From: Poronia punctata
Lineage: Eukaryota; Ascomycota; Sordariomycetes; Xylariales; Xylariaceae
Assembly (NCBI GenBank): GCA_022579005.1
Contig: MU401459.1
Location: forward strand, 372,001-436,000
DNA length: 64,000 nucleotides
Direction of reading: 5' to 3'
Below are positions 11,486 to 24,644 of the stretch, piece after piece. Positions within the stretch are counted from its first letter, which is position 1, and every line of letters starts with the position of its first letter. The notes beneath the pieces are model-generated. The model searched no databases and was not told the origin of the DNA. It was given only the letters and a program-made list of their open reading frames with translations. The position numbers and the translations under genes are program-made.

Positions 11486-14400
11486 TCACGACCCGAGAAT
11501 TTTCGAATACGCATCCTCAACTTCGCCGGCTAGTTCCAACAAGGCATTAATGACTATTTGATGCGTCAGGTTGGGAAGTCGATCTCTGTGTAGGCCGATC
11601 CATTCGAGTGGTGGTGTCGCCTCTCCCATGTCCCTCAGTTGAGGCGTCTCGATAATCGGCGGTTCGAGTGCCTCGTACTCATACTTGGACTGCGGTACGT
11701 TCACCTCGGCTCTAATCTTCTGTTGCTCGCCCTCTTTGCCGTCTTGCTCCGTCTCTGGCACGCCCGTGACCTTGATGGCCGACATGGCTGGGATTTCATG
11801 TCCCCAGACCTGTGCCAACAGTTTGGAATGTTTGGCCCACATGCCCCTGATGTACGTCACTCGGGAGTAGTTCCAGCCCACCTCCACCTTGCCCTCGAAA
11901 GCACTTTTGAACTTGTAAAGGATCTTCCGTGATTTCGGCTTCTGCCACGTCTCCATGACGGCTTCGACCTTGGGTACCTTTAGGATCGTCCCGCCGCGAG
12001 ACCCAGTCGCATTCTGAACAATGTGTTCAATTTCTATATCCTTGACCGCCCTGGGGACTTCGGGGCCTCGGACACTAGCAAGGCCTATGCGCAACTGGCC
12101 AAGGGTAAGTCCTAGGATACTGTGGATGCGCTGTTCTTCCATGCTTGCAGCAAACCTTGCTTGCGCGTCGAGTGCCTCTAGCTTGAACACCTGGTGATCG
12201 GAAAAGGTGCCGGAGAATATGCCAACGTTTACCGCCCTCAACGTAACGACGACATCGGTATCCAGCGATATGGGCGACTTGGCCACCTTTTCTTCAGAAG
12301 TCATCTTGCTGGGGGGGTTGAGAGGAGGTGCCTGTGCTGCCGACTGGCTGCCCAAAGAGGTTCGTTTCATATACTTCTCAATCTCACGCAAAGAGCTTTC
12401 GTAGTTCGTCTTTCGTTCCTGGACGAATTTCTGAATAGCCTTGTACAATGCTGCGCCTTGGGCCACGGACCCGGTGACACCGAATACTTGAACGGCTTCC
12501 CCATCGAGAATGGCTACCAGACGGTCACCAGCCGGGCCTTTGTGCTGGCGAACATTGTACATCAAAAACTCCATCCTCCTTACATCGGCTACGAGGAAGA
12601 CTTGGTAATCAAAGGCTACCTTGGACTTGAGCTGGTTGAAGCCGACTGACGCTTGGATTTTGGGCGTCTCGTTAAGAGCTTGCCTCCGCTCCGGCCATTC
12701 AATCGAGGTCCGAAGTTTGAAATGTTGGAGGGTAACAAAACCGTTTAGTCGGCCATCGCAGCTGATGCCGATTTGCTCAAAGCCCAAGCACAGATTCTGT
12801 TCCCAGTCCGATGTTTTCTTGGAAGACACCCAAAAGTTCTTGATGGCGAACTCGGGTTTGCCGAGCGACTGTCCCAAATCAACGGCGACATCCAGTGCAC
12901 TGATGGAAATCGTGGCCGTCCATGGGAACGCGGCCGTGGCTGCTACTTGCTGATATCTCTGCACGAGATGGCTTTGAGGTCCGGCTTCACTCGCCGTCTT
13001 GGCCACCGGTGCAGACGAATCCTTCCTCAGCTCCCTGGGTATCCAGATCTCCCGGAACAGTAGGAAATCATGTACTTGTCTGGCGTTGATCGCTACCTTC
13101 ATCGGGCTCATCTTGATGATAGCTGATAGACCGCTTGTACCGCTTACATGCTTACTATTCATCACAGAGAGTACGATGGTGTCGACGTCGAAGCTACCAG
13201 TCGACTCTCTCGAATAGACGTGCTGGACGGCCAGGTGGATCTTGTTGAAGATGCCCGATATAGTGAAAAAATTGCCACTGTCGACAGACTGGACCGTGTT
13301 GATGGTCAGATATATGCTGTCAAAACTTGCCGTCGCCGCAACTCTACCAATCGGCTGACAGCTAAGGGTGAATTCTTGCTTGCAGATTCGAAGGCCGAGG
13401 TTCAACTTGACCCGTCCGAGCACAGCAGAGGGGTCGACGGCAAGTATATTTTCCTCATCGTTTGCTTTGGGCTTGGCCGTCTCCTTTTTCGGCGACATTG
13501 CTTGCTCACGGGCGCTCTTGCTTACCACTTCTTTTATGCTCGAGGAGATGTCCATGACGAGAGGGACGACGGCCGGATAGAGCACATTGGCGGATTTTTC
13601 AATCTTGATTTCGCCGTCGATGATACCATCGTCTCTGCCATTATCCCTGTACTCTGCCTTCCAAGCTAATCCGGGCGTCCTCAGGGCCGTGTTGCTTCCA
13701 GTCTCGTTGGCATTGAACTGGCCATACTTACCGGCCATCGTTGGACGAGCATGTCTGGGTGCGTGTGCATTGATTTCTGCCCTCTCCGATTTCAATCCGG
13801 ATAGACGAACTACAGCACCGGCAAAGTCGGCATCGATCAAGACCGATTCTAGCCGCTTTCTACCAAATATCGACCGCCTAGGTCCGACCAGTTCCTTTGC
13901 AGCTTTGCTTTCCCCTTCATCGACCCGTGGCGCAGCCGGTGCCCATTGCAACGAGGCACGTTGGGCATTGTCGATAGACAGAGTGATGGAGTCTTTCAAG
14001 TGCGCCGCTGGAACGATGAAACCGGAAGTTAGGCGCAAATCTAAAGATTTACCGATGGCCTGGAACGCGAGCCGTCTCGTATCCGCAGTAGAAACGGAGG
14101 CCACGTTAAAGATCATCTCTGGCAGTAATGCCGAGTTCAACGATCGCTGAAGCTTCTCCGCACCTGGTGGCACCATTTGAAGTTGAAAGTTTTCGATGGC
14201 CAGCCTTGCCGAGCTATTTTTCCTCGTAGCAAACTCTATCGCCTTTACGGAGAGGAACAGATCTTCTTGTCCGGCTAGTGCATCTGCCGAGCCCGTAGCC
14301 ACAAGCCAGCCAACTTGAATATTGCGAATGACGAAGGAATATATCACCGACGATAGGAAGGAATCGAATATGTCGCTGTCGGCGTCGGGTAGTTCGTCAT

Positions 14401-17400
14401 TGATGGCGATGCGCGGTTTGGACTGCCTTAGTTTCCGCAGGTACTCGAGCTCCCGAGACGTATCCAGTTTCTTAAACTTGTCTCCGAGATAACCCAAGAC
14501 GTCGACGAATGTCGAAACAGTGTCGGGCGAAAGATTGACGGCGAACCCATCAGATATAAAGTCGAATGTCCTCACATCCTTGCCATCTTCCACCCGCCTC
14601 GTGGATGCCGTTATCGAAGCGGCAAGAGCTAGGTTACCGCATGAACGTATGTCTTGCTCCTGCGCTTGTCGTCGTGCGGGGCCTTTGGAAATATCGAAGT
14701 TGATCTTGCGAACATGAAAATTAACTTCGGGGTTCTCTAATATTCTATATTGGTCGGTCTGGTTTGTGACTTCAAGATAGATGCGGTCAAGAAGGAACGA
14801 GAGGTAGGCCAGGGACTCGGTACTCGCGCCAACGGGTGCATTGCCGGAAATCTTAACCCCGGCAAGAGACGTATGGACATGGTAGATCAAGGCGACGTCG
14901 TCCGCTTTCGAACCGGCTGCATTTCTTGGGGTGGTAGATGTAGTGGTGGTTAAAGTGGGCGAGGGAAGCGAGGGAGGCGAAGACGTGGATGAAGACGAGA
15001 TATCTTGCAAATGTTCTTGTATAACCTTGACCTGCTGCTGAAGCTCGCTGACAGCGCTGGATATTTCAGGCTTGTTGAGAGCGGTGAGAAGGCTATATAC
15101 TGCCGACGCATCAAGCTGGACGAGTTCCAGTGAAGCAAACACTTCGATACGATGCTCCTCAGTTCCCATTCTGCTGATTATTTTGCCATTCGTAGGAGGG
15201 ATTTGCAGCAGAGAGATGCTTCTTGGCTTGTTGCTTGATCTGACTCGCATGTCGTGTGAGTTCTCTTTCACATCAAAATCAAAATTCATATTCTTGTCAG
15301 CACTAGCAGCCATGGTAGCACGTGAAACCGTGCCTGTTATGGTGTATGTCAGGGAATGCGTTAGGGGCACTGTGATGGTATACGAGTCCAAGAACATGGC
15401 CAGATTCAAGGAGATGGAAGGAGGCAAACCGGGATCGGCCGCCGGAGGCTTCGGCGGCACCGACGAGTGTCCAGATACATTCTTCTTTAGTTCAAGGATC
15501 TGAGTTGCTTCGTCGATAATCAACAAGTCAGCGACCTCGGCCAGTACGACGGGGTCTTGTAGAAGAGAGAAGTCGAGGCTTTGGCTACTAGCTGCCGCCC
15601 TGATCGTGTGCGTGGGATTTCCAACCAAGACCACTTCATGCCCGACAATGACACTTGGTTTGGTTAGACGAATGTTGGCCAGTCCTTGCGAGTGGCTCAA
15701 CACATCTACAGCTGCCGAATCGCAGCTGAGCGCAACATTGGTCTCCATTGCACTGGGTTCAGTAGATCTGCTTACTACAGATAACTTCAAGTTTTCGCAT
15801 TTGGGCTCAACGTTGAGATTGATGGCACCGAGTGATATGGCGCCTTCCCCCATCACAAAGACAAGGTGTAGCGACCGTGATGCTTCATCTTTCTTCGATG
15901 CTTTCCGCTCAAGTCCGTCTTCTTTTCGGCCCGATGGTGTAGGTGATGCCAAATACAGAGGCAACAGTTGATCGGCGAGGTCACATAACTCCCAGTTGCA
16001 ATTCATATCTGCTCTTCTGCAGTAGAGATTGACAAGAGTCAGATGTCTGGGCACAGGCACCAGCACTGGATTATCAACGCCTTCCTCAAGCTCATCCTTG
16101 GTATTAACCCTCGCCGTGATATCCAAGACCAGGATCTGGTTTCGTTGGGCATTCTCATCGAGGCCAACCCGCAGCATGTGCAGCCTACACACAGCCATCC
16201 AGGGAAGATCGCCCCCCTTTGGTGACCCCGTCGGACGACCCCCGAAGATGTTGTTCAGAAGTACGGCATGACCAGTGTCTTCGAGGTCCCAGCTTCTCCA
16301 GTGGTCGAAAGACTTGACCACCTGTTCTCTCACGTCTTTGGGGACTTTAAACGACCCAGATAAGCAATCATTCATTATGGACGCTTTCCTCTCTGGTCCT
16401 AGGGTGGTCCACATGTACCGCAACCGAGCTATGAGCTTCCAAGAATCGCTGGTCCTTAAATGTTTTACAGCCGCTCTCAAAATGGCCGAAGGACGGACTA
16501 CAAAAGATGGGTCGCTCACACGTTGACCCTCCCCGATGACGCGATGTGTAAAGTACTTCAGACGTTCATCGGCGACGGATGACAACCCAGAGAAGCGTTG
16601 CACCAGCTCCGAAACCAGCGCATCACTCCTATGAATCAGTGAGGCCAGATAATCGATACGACCCGAGCAAGATGCCATACGGATCGCCCTCACGTCGGCA
16701 TCAAAATAGTTGACTTCATTCGAACCCATCGATGCCCTTACTTTTTCGACTTCAACCATCGCTACTGATTGGTTCTTACCCAACGTGGCCAACCTTTCAG
16801 AAGCCGAAAGTCTGATAGATGAAAGCCGGAAGTGAAACGAGGGCAGGCCTTGGACTAGGACGGGAGATCCACTCGGCGTGAAGCCACCCTTGGAAGATCC
16901 GAGAGCGAACGAGAGGTCTTCTAAGGATAAGTTGTATTCATCCTGTTGTTGCCGTGAAGAATCGTCCACACCATGTTTGTTCAAAAACTGCACGTCGACA
17001 CGGGGTAATCGCAGCATAATTTCTGTAATAGCCCGGTTTATGTCCCCCTGCTTCTGCATTCCCAGGACTTCTGACATTGTTTTCATCTGCAAGTCGTCAA
17101 GAATGTCGTCTGGTTCGGTTGGCTGAAAGGCGCGTATAAGGCCCGGTATACATCGCAAAGATGCATCGTTCAAGGCGATGCTTATACCAGAGGGGAAATC
17201 GAATATTAAGCTCCGGTGAGAGCTATCTTGCCTGAAATGCTGGGGTGCCGCATTCTGGTAATCGGAGTCAGCAGCACTGGCCATTTCGTGCAATTCGGCA
17301 GGCTCAACAGTTCGCCGTGTCGCATCAGCCGGCTTTAGTCGAACTGCGCCCAGTGGGAAATACGGGGGAAGAAATTGGCTGCTAAAGGCCACAGTCGTGT

Positions 17401-20400
17401 GGACTGGATCTGACTTGATCGCCCCTCCCAGGGAGTTATGCGCTAGCAAACGTCGTGAAGGCGACTTGGATGACTTTCGGATTACTCTTCTTGATTCGCT
17501 TCTTGTCTGTTCCGGGTGGCTATAGAAGTTCTCGGGGGAATCCGGGTTGTCGCGCACTACCGATTGACCCCGCCTTACACTACCTGCTTCTTTCGAACTC
17601 CCTAATGACAGAAACGAGCTCTTGTGCCGGAGGCCCCGGGGCCGGCGTGAAGAATTTATAGACACAGCCGACGTCTTGTCATCGACTTCATTAGACTGCA
17701 CGGGCTGTGGAATTAAAGGAACACTTTGTGCCACGGGTTCCACGAGGTCTTGTTGAAAACTGTCGAGCAAGTTTGTGAGGAGAAATTCTGCCCGGCTGGT
17801 TCGTTGGTCATGACGCCGTACAAACTCTTGTTGCAATTGTCTGGCGTTGTCGAAATCATAGTTCCTTCCGACAAGTGCAAACTGGAGATCGGTTCGGAAC
17901 AACATGTCAGCCTCCACACCAGACTTGATCCTCGAACTGTGTCTTGCCACCCCTTCTGACTGGATGCACGAAAACTCCAGACGGGGAACTGAAATGTTGG
18001 CGCGCTTCGAGTAGTGCATCCTCGCCCAGTCGTTGAAATTTACTTGGATCGGGCCGGTAGAGCAGAGGAAAGCAGATTCGTCGACACGCAACCATACGAG
18101 GACAGACTCGACGTTGACACGGAGGAATACGATGTCGTACAATGCGATGGGAGGATGCGAAACCAGAGCATTCTCATCATCGTCAAGCGAAAACCCAAAA
18201 GCTCTCCCGCCTCGGGCAAGCGCTGCCAGAAACTCGGCAGAGCATTCCCCAGTGATAGACCCGATGTTTAAGTCCCAATTGCAGACATAGGCCGGCTCCG
18301 TTGGGGGAAGCCCAAAAATCCGATGACCATAAATGCTAAGACCGTCGACGAAGAGTTGTGTCTTGGACGCGAAACTAGTAGGACTGGTGGCCTCCTCTTC
18401 ATCGCCGAAGGAGAGGCTCAAAGGGGTAAAACATAGGTCCAAGTCCATGTAATAGTTCGTAAATCGAAGATCAGCTGCTAGCGACGGAGCTTCGATAGCG
18501 ACATGACACTTTGTGGAATACAAATTGGCCGGCAAGACGATTCTTGGGTCATCAGCGCGAACGGCCAGAACCACGTCCAGGTCGTTCGACTTCTTCGGTG
18601 GAGGCCCACTCGCCAGTTCCGAATTCGCTCCTCCTTTTTCGAGCCGGAGTGCATGCTGATATTCCTCCAACGTCTTGAAATGGACACAATCACCAAAGTA
18701 ATTATCCTTCAGCTGGAGAAAATGCCGTATTAAAAACCCATACAGATGACAACTCGGTGATTGGCCTGTGACATCTAGTATAAGCGTGTCCGTGTTGGCC
18801 GAGGATGTGGTCGTGTTGTAGTTGTATTTGCCCTCGACAACCAACTTTTCAAGGCTCCCTATATCCTTCGACGATAGAAAGGTCGCTTGCGTATTCCAGG
18901 ACGGAACGTGCAAGCCAAGCCGTAGGCTATCTGTCTCAATCTTGAATGGTACGACATTTTTAAGTGGACAAAAGAAGTCCAGATTGATGCGGGTGTCCAC
19001 TTTCAGGCACGGGCTAGACAACACGAGATAAGTATTCTCTTCCATGTTTATCGGATCATTGATGATGTTGGAATCGTTGACATTTAGGAAAATTTTGAGA
19101 TTGCGAAGAGTCAGATTCAGCAAGTACTTGAAGGGCGTGAAAAGGAGGTATTCCGGTGGCGGCCCGGTTGCCCAGTCATCTATAAGATCGATCAGGAGGA
19201 ACGTGTGTTCTCGAAGAATGTAGAGCACCATGTCTTCGCTGTCGATGTTCAATCGCCAGGTTCGGAGCCCATTCCATTTTAACGGCGTAGACAGGTCGCA
19301 CGAGATGTGCTGAGCGCCGGATTTCCACAGTAAGCCATGGTTGACACTGGTCGACAGCTCTGTCGAAGGCAGATCGATTTCCAGTGTATTGTGATACCCC
19401 GTCGGCCTCGCTAGCATGTCCATATTATACGAAACCGTGGCGTTGGCAGCAACCTTGAGGTCGAGCCAGCCGTAGGGCCGTTGCTCAGCTGCACTTGTAG
19501 TGGGGGATTTTTGACCACGGCCCCGGCCCCAGCCTCGCCGCCGGTTTTGCTGCTCTTGCTGCTTCACGGTAAGCCCTTCTCTCTTCCATTTCCAGTTCTT
19601 GGAATCTTCACGCGTGGGTATTCTGAGAGTCGCTTCCTCGCTAAGCTCTAGGTAGAAGTTGAAAACGGTAGGCACACGGTCAGATCCGACGGACAACTGT
19701 TGGGCCGGCACAGAATCTTTATAGAGCGGAGGGAAAAACACTTTCTGTAGTTCTGCTCGTCCTCTGTCTGCCCAAGGTCCGTAGCTGATTACACCTCCTT
19801 TCAAGGTCAAGGCGATGGCCCAGGTAGGTGCGAGAGCGCCGTTTATATAAGAGGGATCGTTGGCGTCGACAGGCGGCCCTTGAATTTCTTCCTCTCTCGA
19901 GACCTTCCCGACGACGTCCCAGTGCATTCTCAGGGTAGCCGCTGGACTATCGATTATGGTGTTCACGGCAGCGTAGTCCAGAGAAGACCATATGAGTTTA
20001 TCGTCCTCATCGTCGGCATTCAGGTAGCGCTGTAACCCCTGCCACTGGTTCAGACCGGGCACGAAAGGCTCTGCTGGGGCGGCACCAGTTCCAGAGTCAA
20101 CAGTAAAGGATTCAACCGACTTTCTCCAGTACGGCACGAGGTGTCGGAGTCTTCCAAACGCCTTGCGATGTTTTCGGGATGGTTTGTGCTCTTTACAATC
20201 GGCATCTACAGCTGCCTGCTTGTCTCTGAGAGCTCTCGTGACCTGGTCCTCTTTGTACCCGTTATGTTCTATTATCTCGGCCACAGGGTGCTCAAAGTTG
20301 AGTTCGAAAAGCTGCCGATAGGGGTCAATTGTTCGACTCTCTGAAGCGTCAATCTCCCCATGCATCGACTTGGTTTTGATGATGAGAAGAGCTTTAGTGT

Positions 20401-21315
20401 TCTCGTTCCCCATAACTAAAGCAGCCTTGTCGCATTCGAAATGGATTGGAAACAGTTGCAGCATTAAAGGAAGCGCCTCCTGGTTTGACGTGTCATCGCA
20501 CAGAGAGCTAGGCGGACTGCTAGTTGATTTATGCTGCCGGATTTCAGGCACGTCTTCCACGCCGCCTTCATTGCCCCCCTTCACTTCCCTCCCTTCCTTT
20601 TGCCTACTTGCATCCTTTGCAAACTTCCGGGGCCGTGGTCCTGGCTTCGCCATGCCGTCTGCGTTGAGTTCACCATATACGCTTCCGCTGCTCTTGGCCT
20701 TTTCGCTGCTACCGGATGGTGATTGCTCGTCCACGGCACCAGTCATCGCATGGAGGATAGAGTCATAGGCGGGGCTCCGATTGTAAACGAACCATTCCAC
20801 CCCAGAAACTGCAATGTTGATACGGCATGGTAATTTTTGCCGTTTATCACGAGGTCCAGAGCCAGTATCGTCTTCGGCCTTGCCCTCATCCTTGGGAAGG
20901 AATATCTGGGCGTCGCGAACTCTGCGCAACCAATATGACCAAGTAATATGGCCATTCTGAATCGTTATAGTTTCATTATTCCCATGGTAGCGAAGACCGG
21001 TGAAGAAAAGACGACCGCCGAGCAAGGATAATTGAAGGGCTTGTATATCGATGTAGATGCGGTATCGGTGCCACGTATAGGTACGAATGACGGCGGAGAC
21101 GATGGAGGCAATTACTCTATTAAAGTATAGCAGAAAGAATACCGCTCTGTACGATAGACACTTCAGTCAGTCCAACTAGTGCGGGTGGTTCGCTTAGAAG
21201 AAGGGGTGTGAGCTTACAGCACTCCCGTCAGGATGCTGTACCCGAGGAACTCGCTAGAAACAAGGACGTCAGTCCAATCCTCATCTCTTGAAGTGCAGGG
21301 ATGGTGTGCTTCCAT
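11486..21315 (-). CDS. csf1: Csf1 / BLTP1-type bridge-like lipid transfer protein
   Basis: Giant protein of the Csf1 / Tweek / KIAA1109 family. Family members form rod-like lipid channels at ER membrane contacts and help supply lipids for membrane and GPI-anchor biology. Exons on the minus strand are 21315..21218 and 21146..11486, giving 3252 aa. The 9661-nt second exon is uninterrupted. The N-terminus is diagnostic: one membrane segment (about residues 24-45, ending FFLLYFNRVIASIVS), then TYTWHRYRIYIDIQALQLS and LLGGRLFFTGLRYHGNNETI, as in yeast Csf1. The 71-nt intron (GTAAGC...ACAG) joins codons in phase to add 73 residues upstream of the TTG at 21025. The start ATG at 21315 is inferred, and an extra 5' exon is possible. 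Low-complexity basic linkers occur in the middle. The family assignment rests on the N-terminus and size. Confidence 0.9.
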
Positions 21316-22211
21316 ACGCGTTGAAATATTTCAGCAACGTCCCCGCGTTGTCCGCCATGGCACGTCAGCTTTCCCAGTCTTCCGGGGAGCAGAAGCACGC
21401 GCGGCCCTCGATATGGTGTCAATTGGTCGAGTAAAAAGAGACATCTAGGCCGAAGATGGAGACTACGCAACTAGGAGATTATCTTAATTGAACTGGGGAT
21501 AATCGCGAACCTTCGAGCAAGCACAGCGAGCTGGTTCTTCGTCGAGTTCACTCAAATATGATACCTCGCCTTGTTCATTTCACATCCCCTCAGTTTCAGT
21601 TATGCCAGCATTCGACATGTGCATTGGTTCTCAATCTCAAGACACGGTAGACCAAGAGACCTCATGAGGTGCTCGATGTTATGTAATTGAAATCGGATAG
21701 CGCCTGTACTCGTAGAGAACCTAGAATAGCTGCAGAGTACCAACATGGTGGATCCCCCAAGAAAGATGTGGATAGAGAATGAGGTACTGGGTACATGCCA
21801 GGCAGCTCTGAGTGGCTCAAGATATCCCTGCACCACTATACATTAACTGCATGTGCAAGGTACAGTGTACGTCCCGTTTCAACCTATCATAGCTCCCCAC
21901 TCCACCTACCATGCAAGTACTATGGTACTCATAGTCTTAGGGTCATCTGTTATGCCTTCTAGCGTAGGACAGACAGTAACCAAGCAGGCGTGCATATGAC
22001 CTCCGCGGACTGATCGCTCCTCGTTACGATCTCCCGGACCTCAGTGTCAAGGAAAGAGCTCTAACTTAAGCCCTTACCAATATACTTTACTCTTCAAACA
22101 TAAAACTGTCAATAATGTTGCTTCATCGATATCCACCCCGCCGCCCATAAACGACCACCAAGCGCCCTTGATCCTACGACACGGTGCGCCGCACCAGAGC
22201 TTGGAGAAGCC
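21316..22211. other. Divergent promoter region, Csf1 / TMEM184
   Basis: About 900 bp shared between two divergently transcribed genes. No TATA box or repeat stands out, as is common for housekeeping genes. The short ORFs look random. Confidence 0.5.
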
Positions 22212-24204
22212 ATGGCTGGAGGTACTGGCGAGAAGTTCACCACAGCGACCACCATCATCGCAGGTGTCTTTTCTCTAGCGGCGACATTCTTGTCCCTTGT
22301 GTAAGCAAATGAATATATCATTCTGACAAGGAGTCGTACTGACCTTTACCCAACAGCTCGATATGGTATCAACTGTACGTTCCTCGACCGGCTAATAATA
22401 CTTACGTCCTGCGATATGCTAATTCGATGCTAATCCAGAAAGAACTATCGCAAACCGCTTCTCCAGCGATATGTTGTTCGCATTCTCCTCATGTAATTCG
22501 CGTGCGCCTGTAATATTCTCGAGATCGTTTTTCTAACGCTGCTCCAGGGTCCCGATCTATTCCATCAGTTCGTGGGTTAGCATGGTATCTCTGACGGCCG
22601 CTGCCTTTCTCGCTCCTATTAGAGATATCTACGAGGTTTGTCCTTCTCCCCCTCCTTGTCTACATACAATAGTATGGATACTGATGAGTACGAATACGTG
22701 TAGGCTTTTACAATTTATACCTTTTTCCAACTCCTCATCAACTATGTCGACGGTGAACGAGCGCTCATTATTATGACCCACGGCCGTGCCCCCGTCCACC
22801 ATCTCTGGCCGCTGAACCACGTGTTGCCGAAGGTCGATATCTCAGATCCATACACGTTCTTAGCCGTAAAGCGTGGCATCCTCCAGTATGCCTGGCTTAA
22901 ACCCATCTTAGCTCTTGCCACTATAGTCATGAAGGCAACGGATACCTATAAAGAAGGATACATCGGTTTGTCGTCAGGGTATCTATGGAGCGGCATCCTA
23001 TACAATATCAGCGTCACCGTGAGCTTGTATTCGCTGGGCTTGTTTTGGGTCTGTATGCACGACGATTTGATTCCATTTCGTCCCGTGCCCAAGTTCTTGT
23101 GCATCAAGCTCATCATCTTTGCTTCATACTGGCAGGGTTTCCTGCTCTCCATTTTGGTTTGGCTTGGGGCCATTCCAGACGACGTGCCCGAGTACACACC
23201 TGATAACCTCGCGGCCGCTATTCAGGATGCACTTATCTGTATTGAGATGCCTGCTTTTGCCCTGGCTCATTGGTATGCCTTCTCTTGGCACGATTACGCC
23301 GACAACACGGTTTCTGCCGCAAGAATGCCTGTTAAATACGCCATGAGAGATGCATTCGGCGTAGTCGACCTCATCGAAGATTCGAAAGAAACGTTTAGGG
23401 GCGATAAATATAGTTACAGAGTGTTTGATTCCAGTGGCAAAGTCATTGCTCACGAGGATTCAAGCTCGCGCTTTGCTCGACTAAAAGATGGAATGAGGTA
23501 CAAGCGTGGTGGCGAGGCCAAGTATTGGATCCCAAAACCGGGCGAGGTTCGAGGCGAGATGAGCGCAAATACGCCTCTATTGGGCTCTGACGGGGGCCCG
23601 AGTGGCACTAACCGTTCGCCGGCAAAGTATACAGAGGGTGCCGTCCCTGAGACGTTTCTAGACGACGACGATGAAAATCTGTACCGGAAAGCCCGGGAAT
23701 TGGAGTTTGGGGACTGGAATGTAAGTCATGGACATACTTTGCTCAATAGTTCATATGCTGACAGCTCACTAGTACCCCGTAATTACGGCAAATGAACCGT
23801 CCAGAGACCAATGGATCTCTTCAGGGCCACGAGTATATCAAGCATCCAACGGCGCATGGAATGCCTCACGGTCATCATCAATAAGCGTATCGAACAGGCC
23901 TGCGGCCCCAACAAGGTCAAGCACGGGATCCATCCAGAACCTAGCCCGGAAAGGCAAACAGAGAGAGTCGAGGCCATCCATCTCATCGCCACCGGAACCA
24001 GCGGTACAGGCCGCCAAGGAGTCACAGAGCGAAGGACCACTGGGCGCACCGGTGCTTACCACGAACGACCCCCAAATATTACTAGAGGAGGCAGAGGAAG
24101 ATGAAACGACGGACGAGTTGTCTGACCAAGACGAACAAAGCCCGATATACACGGTTGGACAGGAGGACGAATTCCGCAATGTCTGGGGGCATACTCATTT
24201 GTAG
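22212..24204 (+). CDS. TMEM184 / Ost-alpha (DUF300) family membrane protein
   Basis: Multi-pass membrane protein of the organic solute transporter alpha/TMEM184/LAZ1 family, probably in endomembranes or the vacuole; its fungal substrate is unknown. Six exons are 22212..22300, 22357..22374, 22439..22492, 22548..22635, 22704..23720 and 23773..24204, giving 565 aa. All junctions are GT-AG and keep phase. Exon 2 is only 18 nt. Seen: an N-terminal helix (ATTIIAGVFSLAATFLSLV), the family's VPIYSISSWVS and AFTIYTFFQLLINYVDGERALI segments, several more hydrophobic helices up to about residue 300, then a long hydrophilic tail. The tail is acidic and Ser-rich, ends in a Glu/Asp-rich stretch and probably lies in the cytosol. 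The start is the first ATG giving the first helix. Confidence 0.88.
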
Positions 24205-24644
24205 CCGTTGGCGATGATTATTTGAGTTTCTCGTTGCCTCATTGTTAGATACCCCGGGTACTGGTGCCGTTGCGTTAGGTTTTTCGCTGTTTTGTAGAGA
24301 GCCAGGTATATACATGAATTATCAAGGGATATAGGGTAAGTTGCATCAAACGACGCAGCGAAATAAGATTCGAATATAATAATGGACAGCAAATCTTACA
24401 CATGCGACCTAATCTTTAATTGCTCTTTTGTGTCGTTCGAACCTTTCGTTAGCCAGTCAAGGATATGGACGTCGCTAGGTCAATTATGATGTAGCCAGGT
24501 GGTAGGTAGGTAGGTACCTTTTTACAGCAATGTCTAGAAGTCGCTGCCATCAGAAATTCACTACTTGATGACTAACTTTCTTTTGTAAGCAAGTCTTGAA
24601 AATCACTATCTACGACTAAAACACCCTTTCCAAACCTCACGTAT
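24205..24644. other. Intergenic, convergent 3' ends
   Basis: This lies between the TMEM184-like and GH92 genes. It is AT-rich and includes a GGTAGGTAGGTAGGTACC run near 24500. No gene is seen. Confidence 0.5.

Noticed and set aside
12194..20768. Many plus-strand ORFs of 60-190 codons inside the Csf1 gene
   Set aside because: They are shadow frames of the long GC-rich Csf1 exon and have no features of their own.
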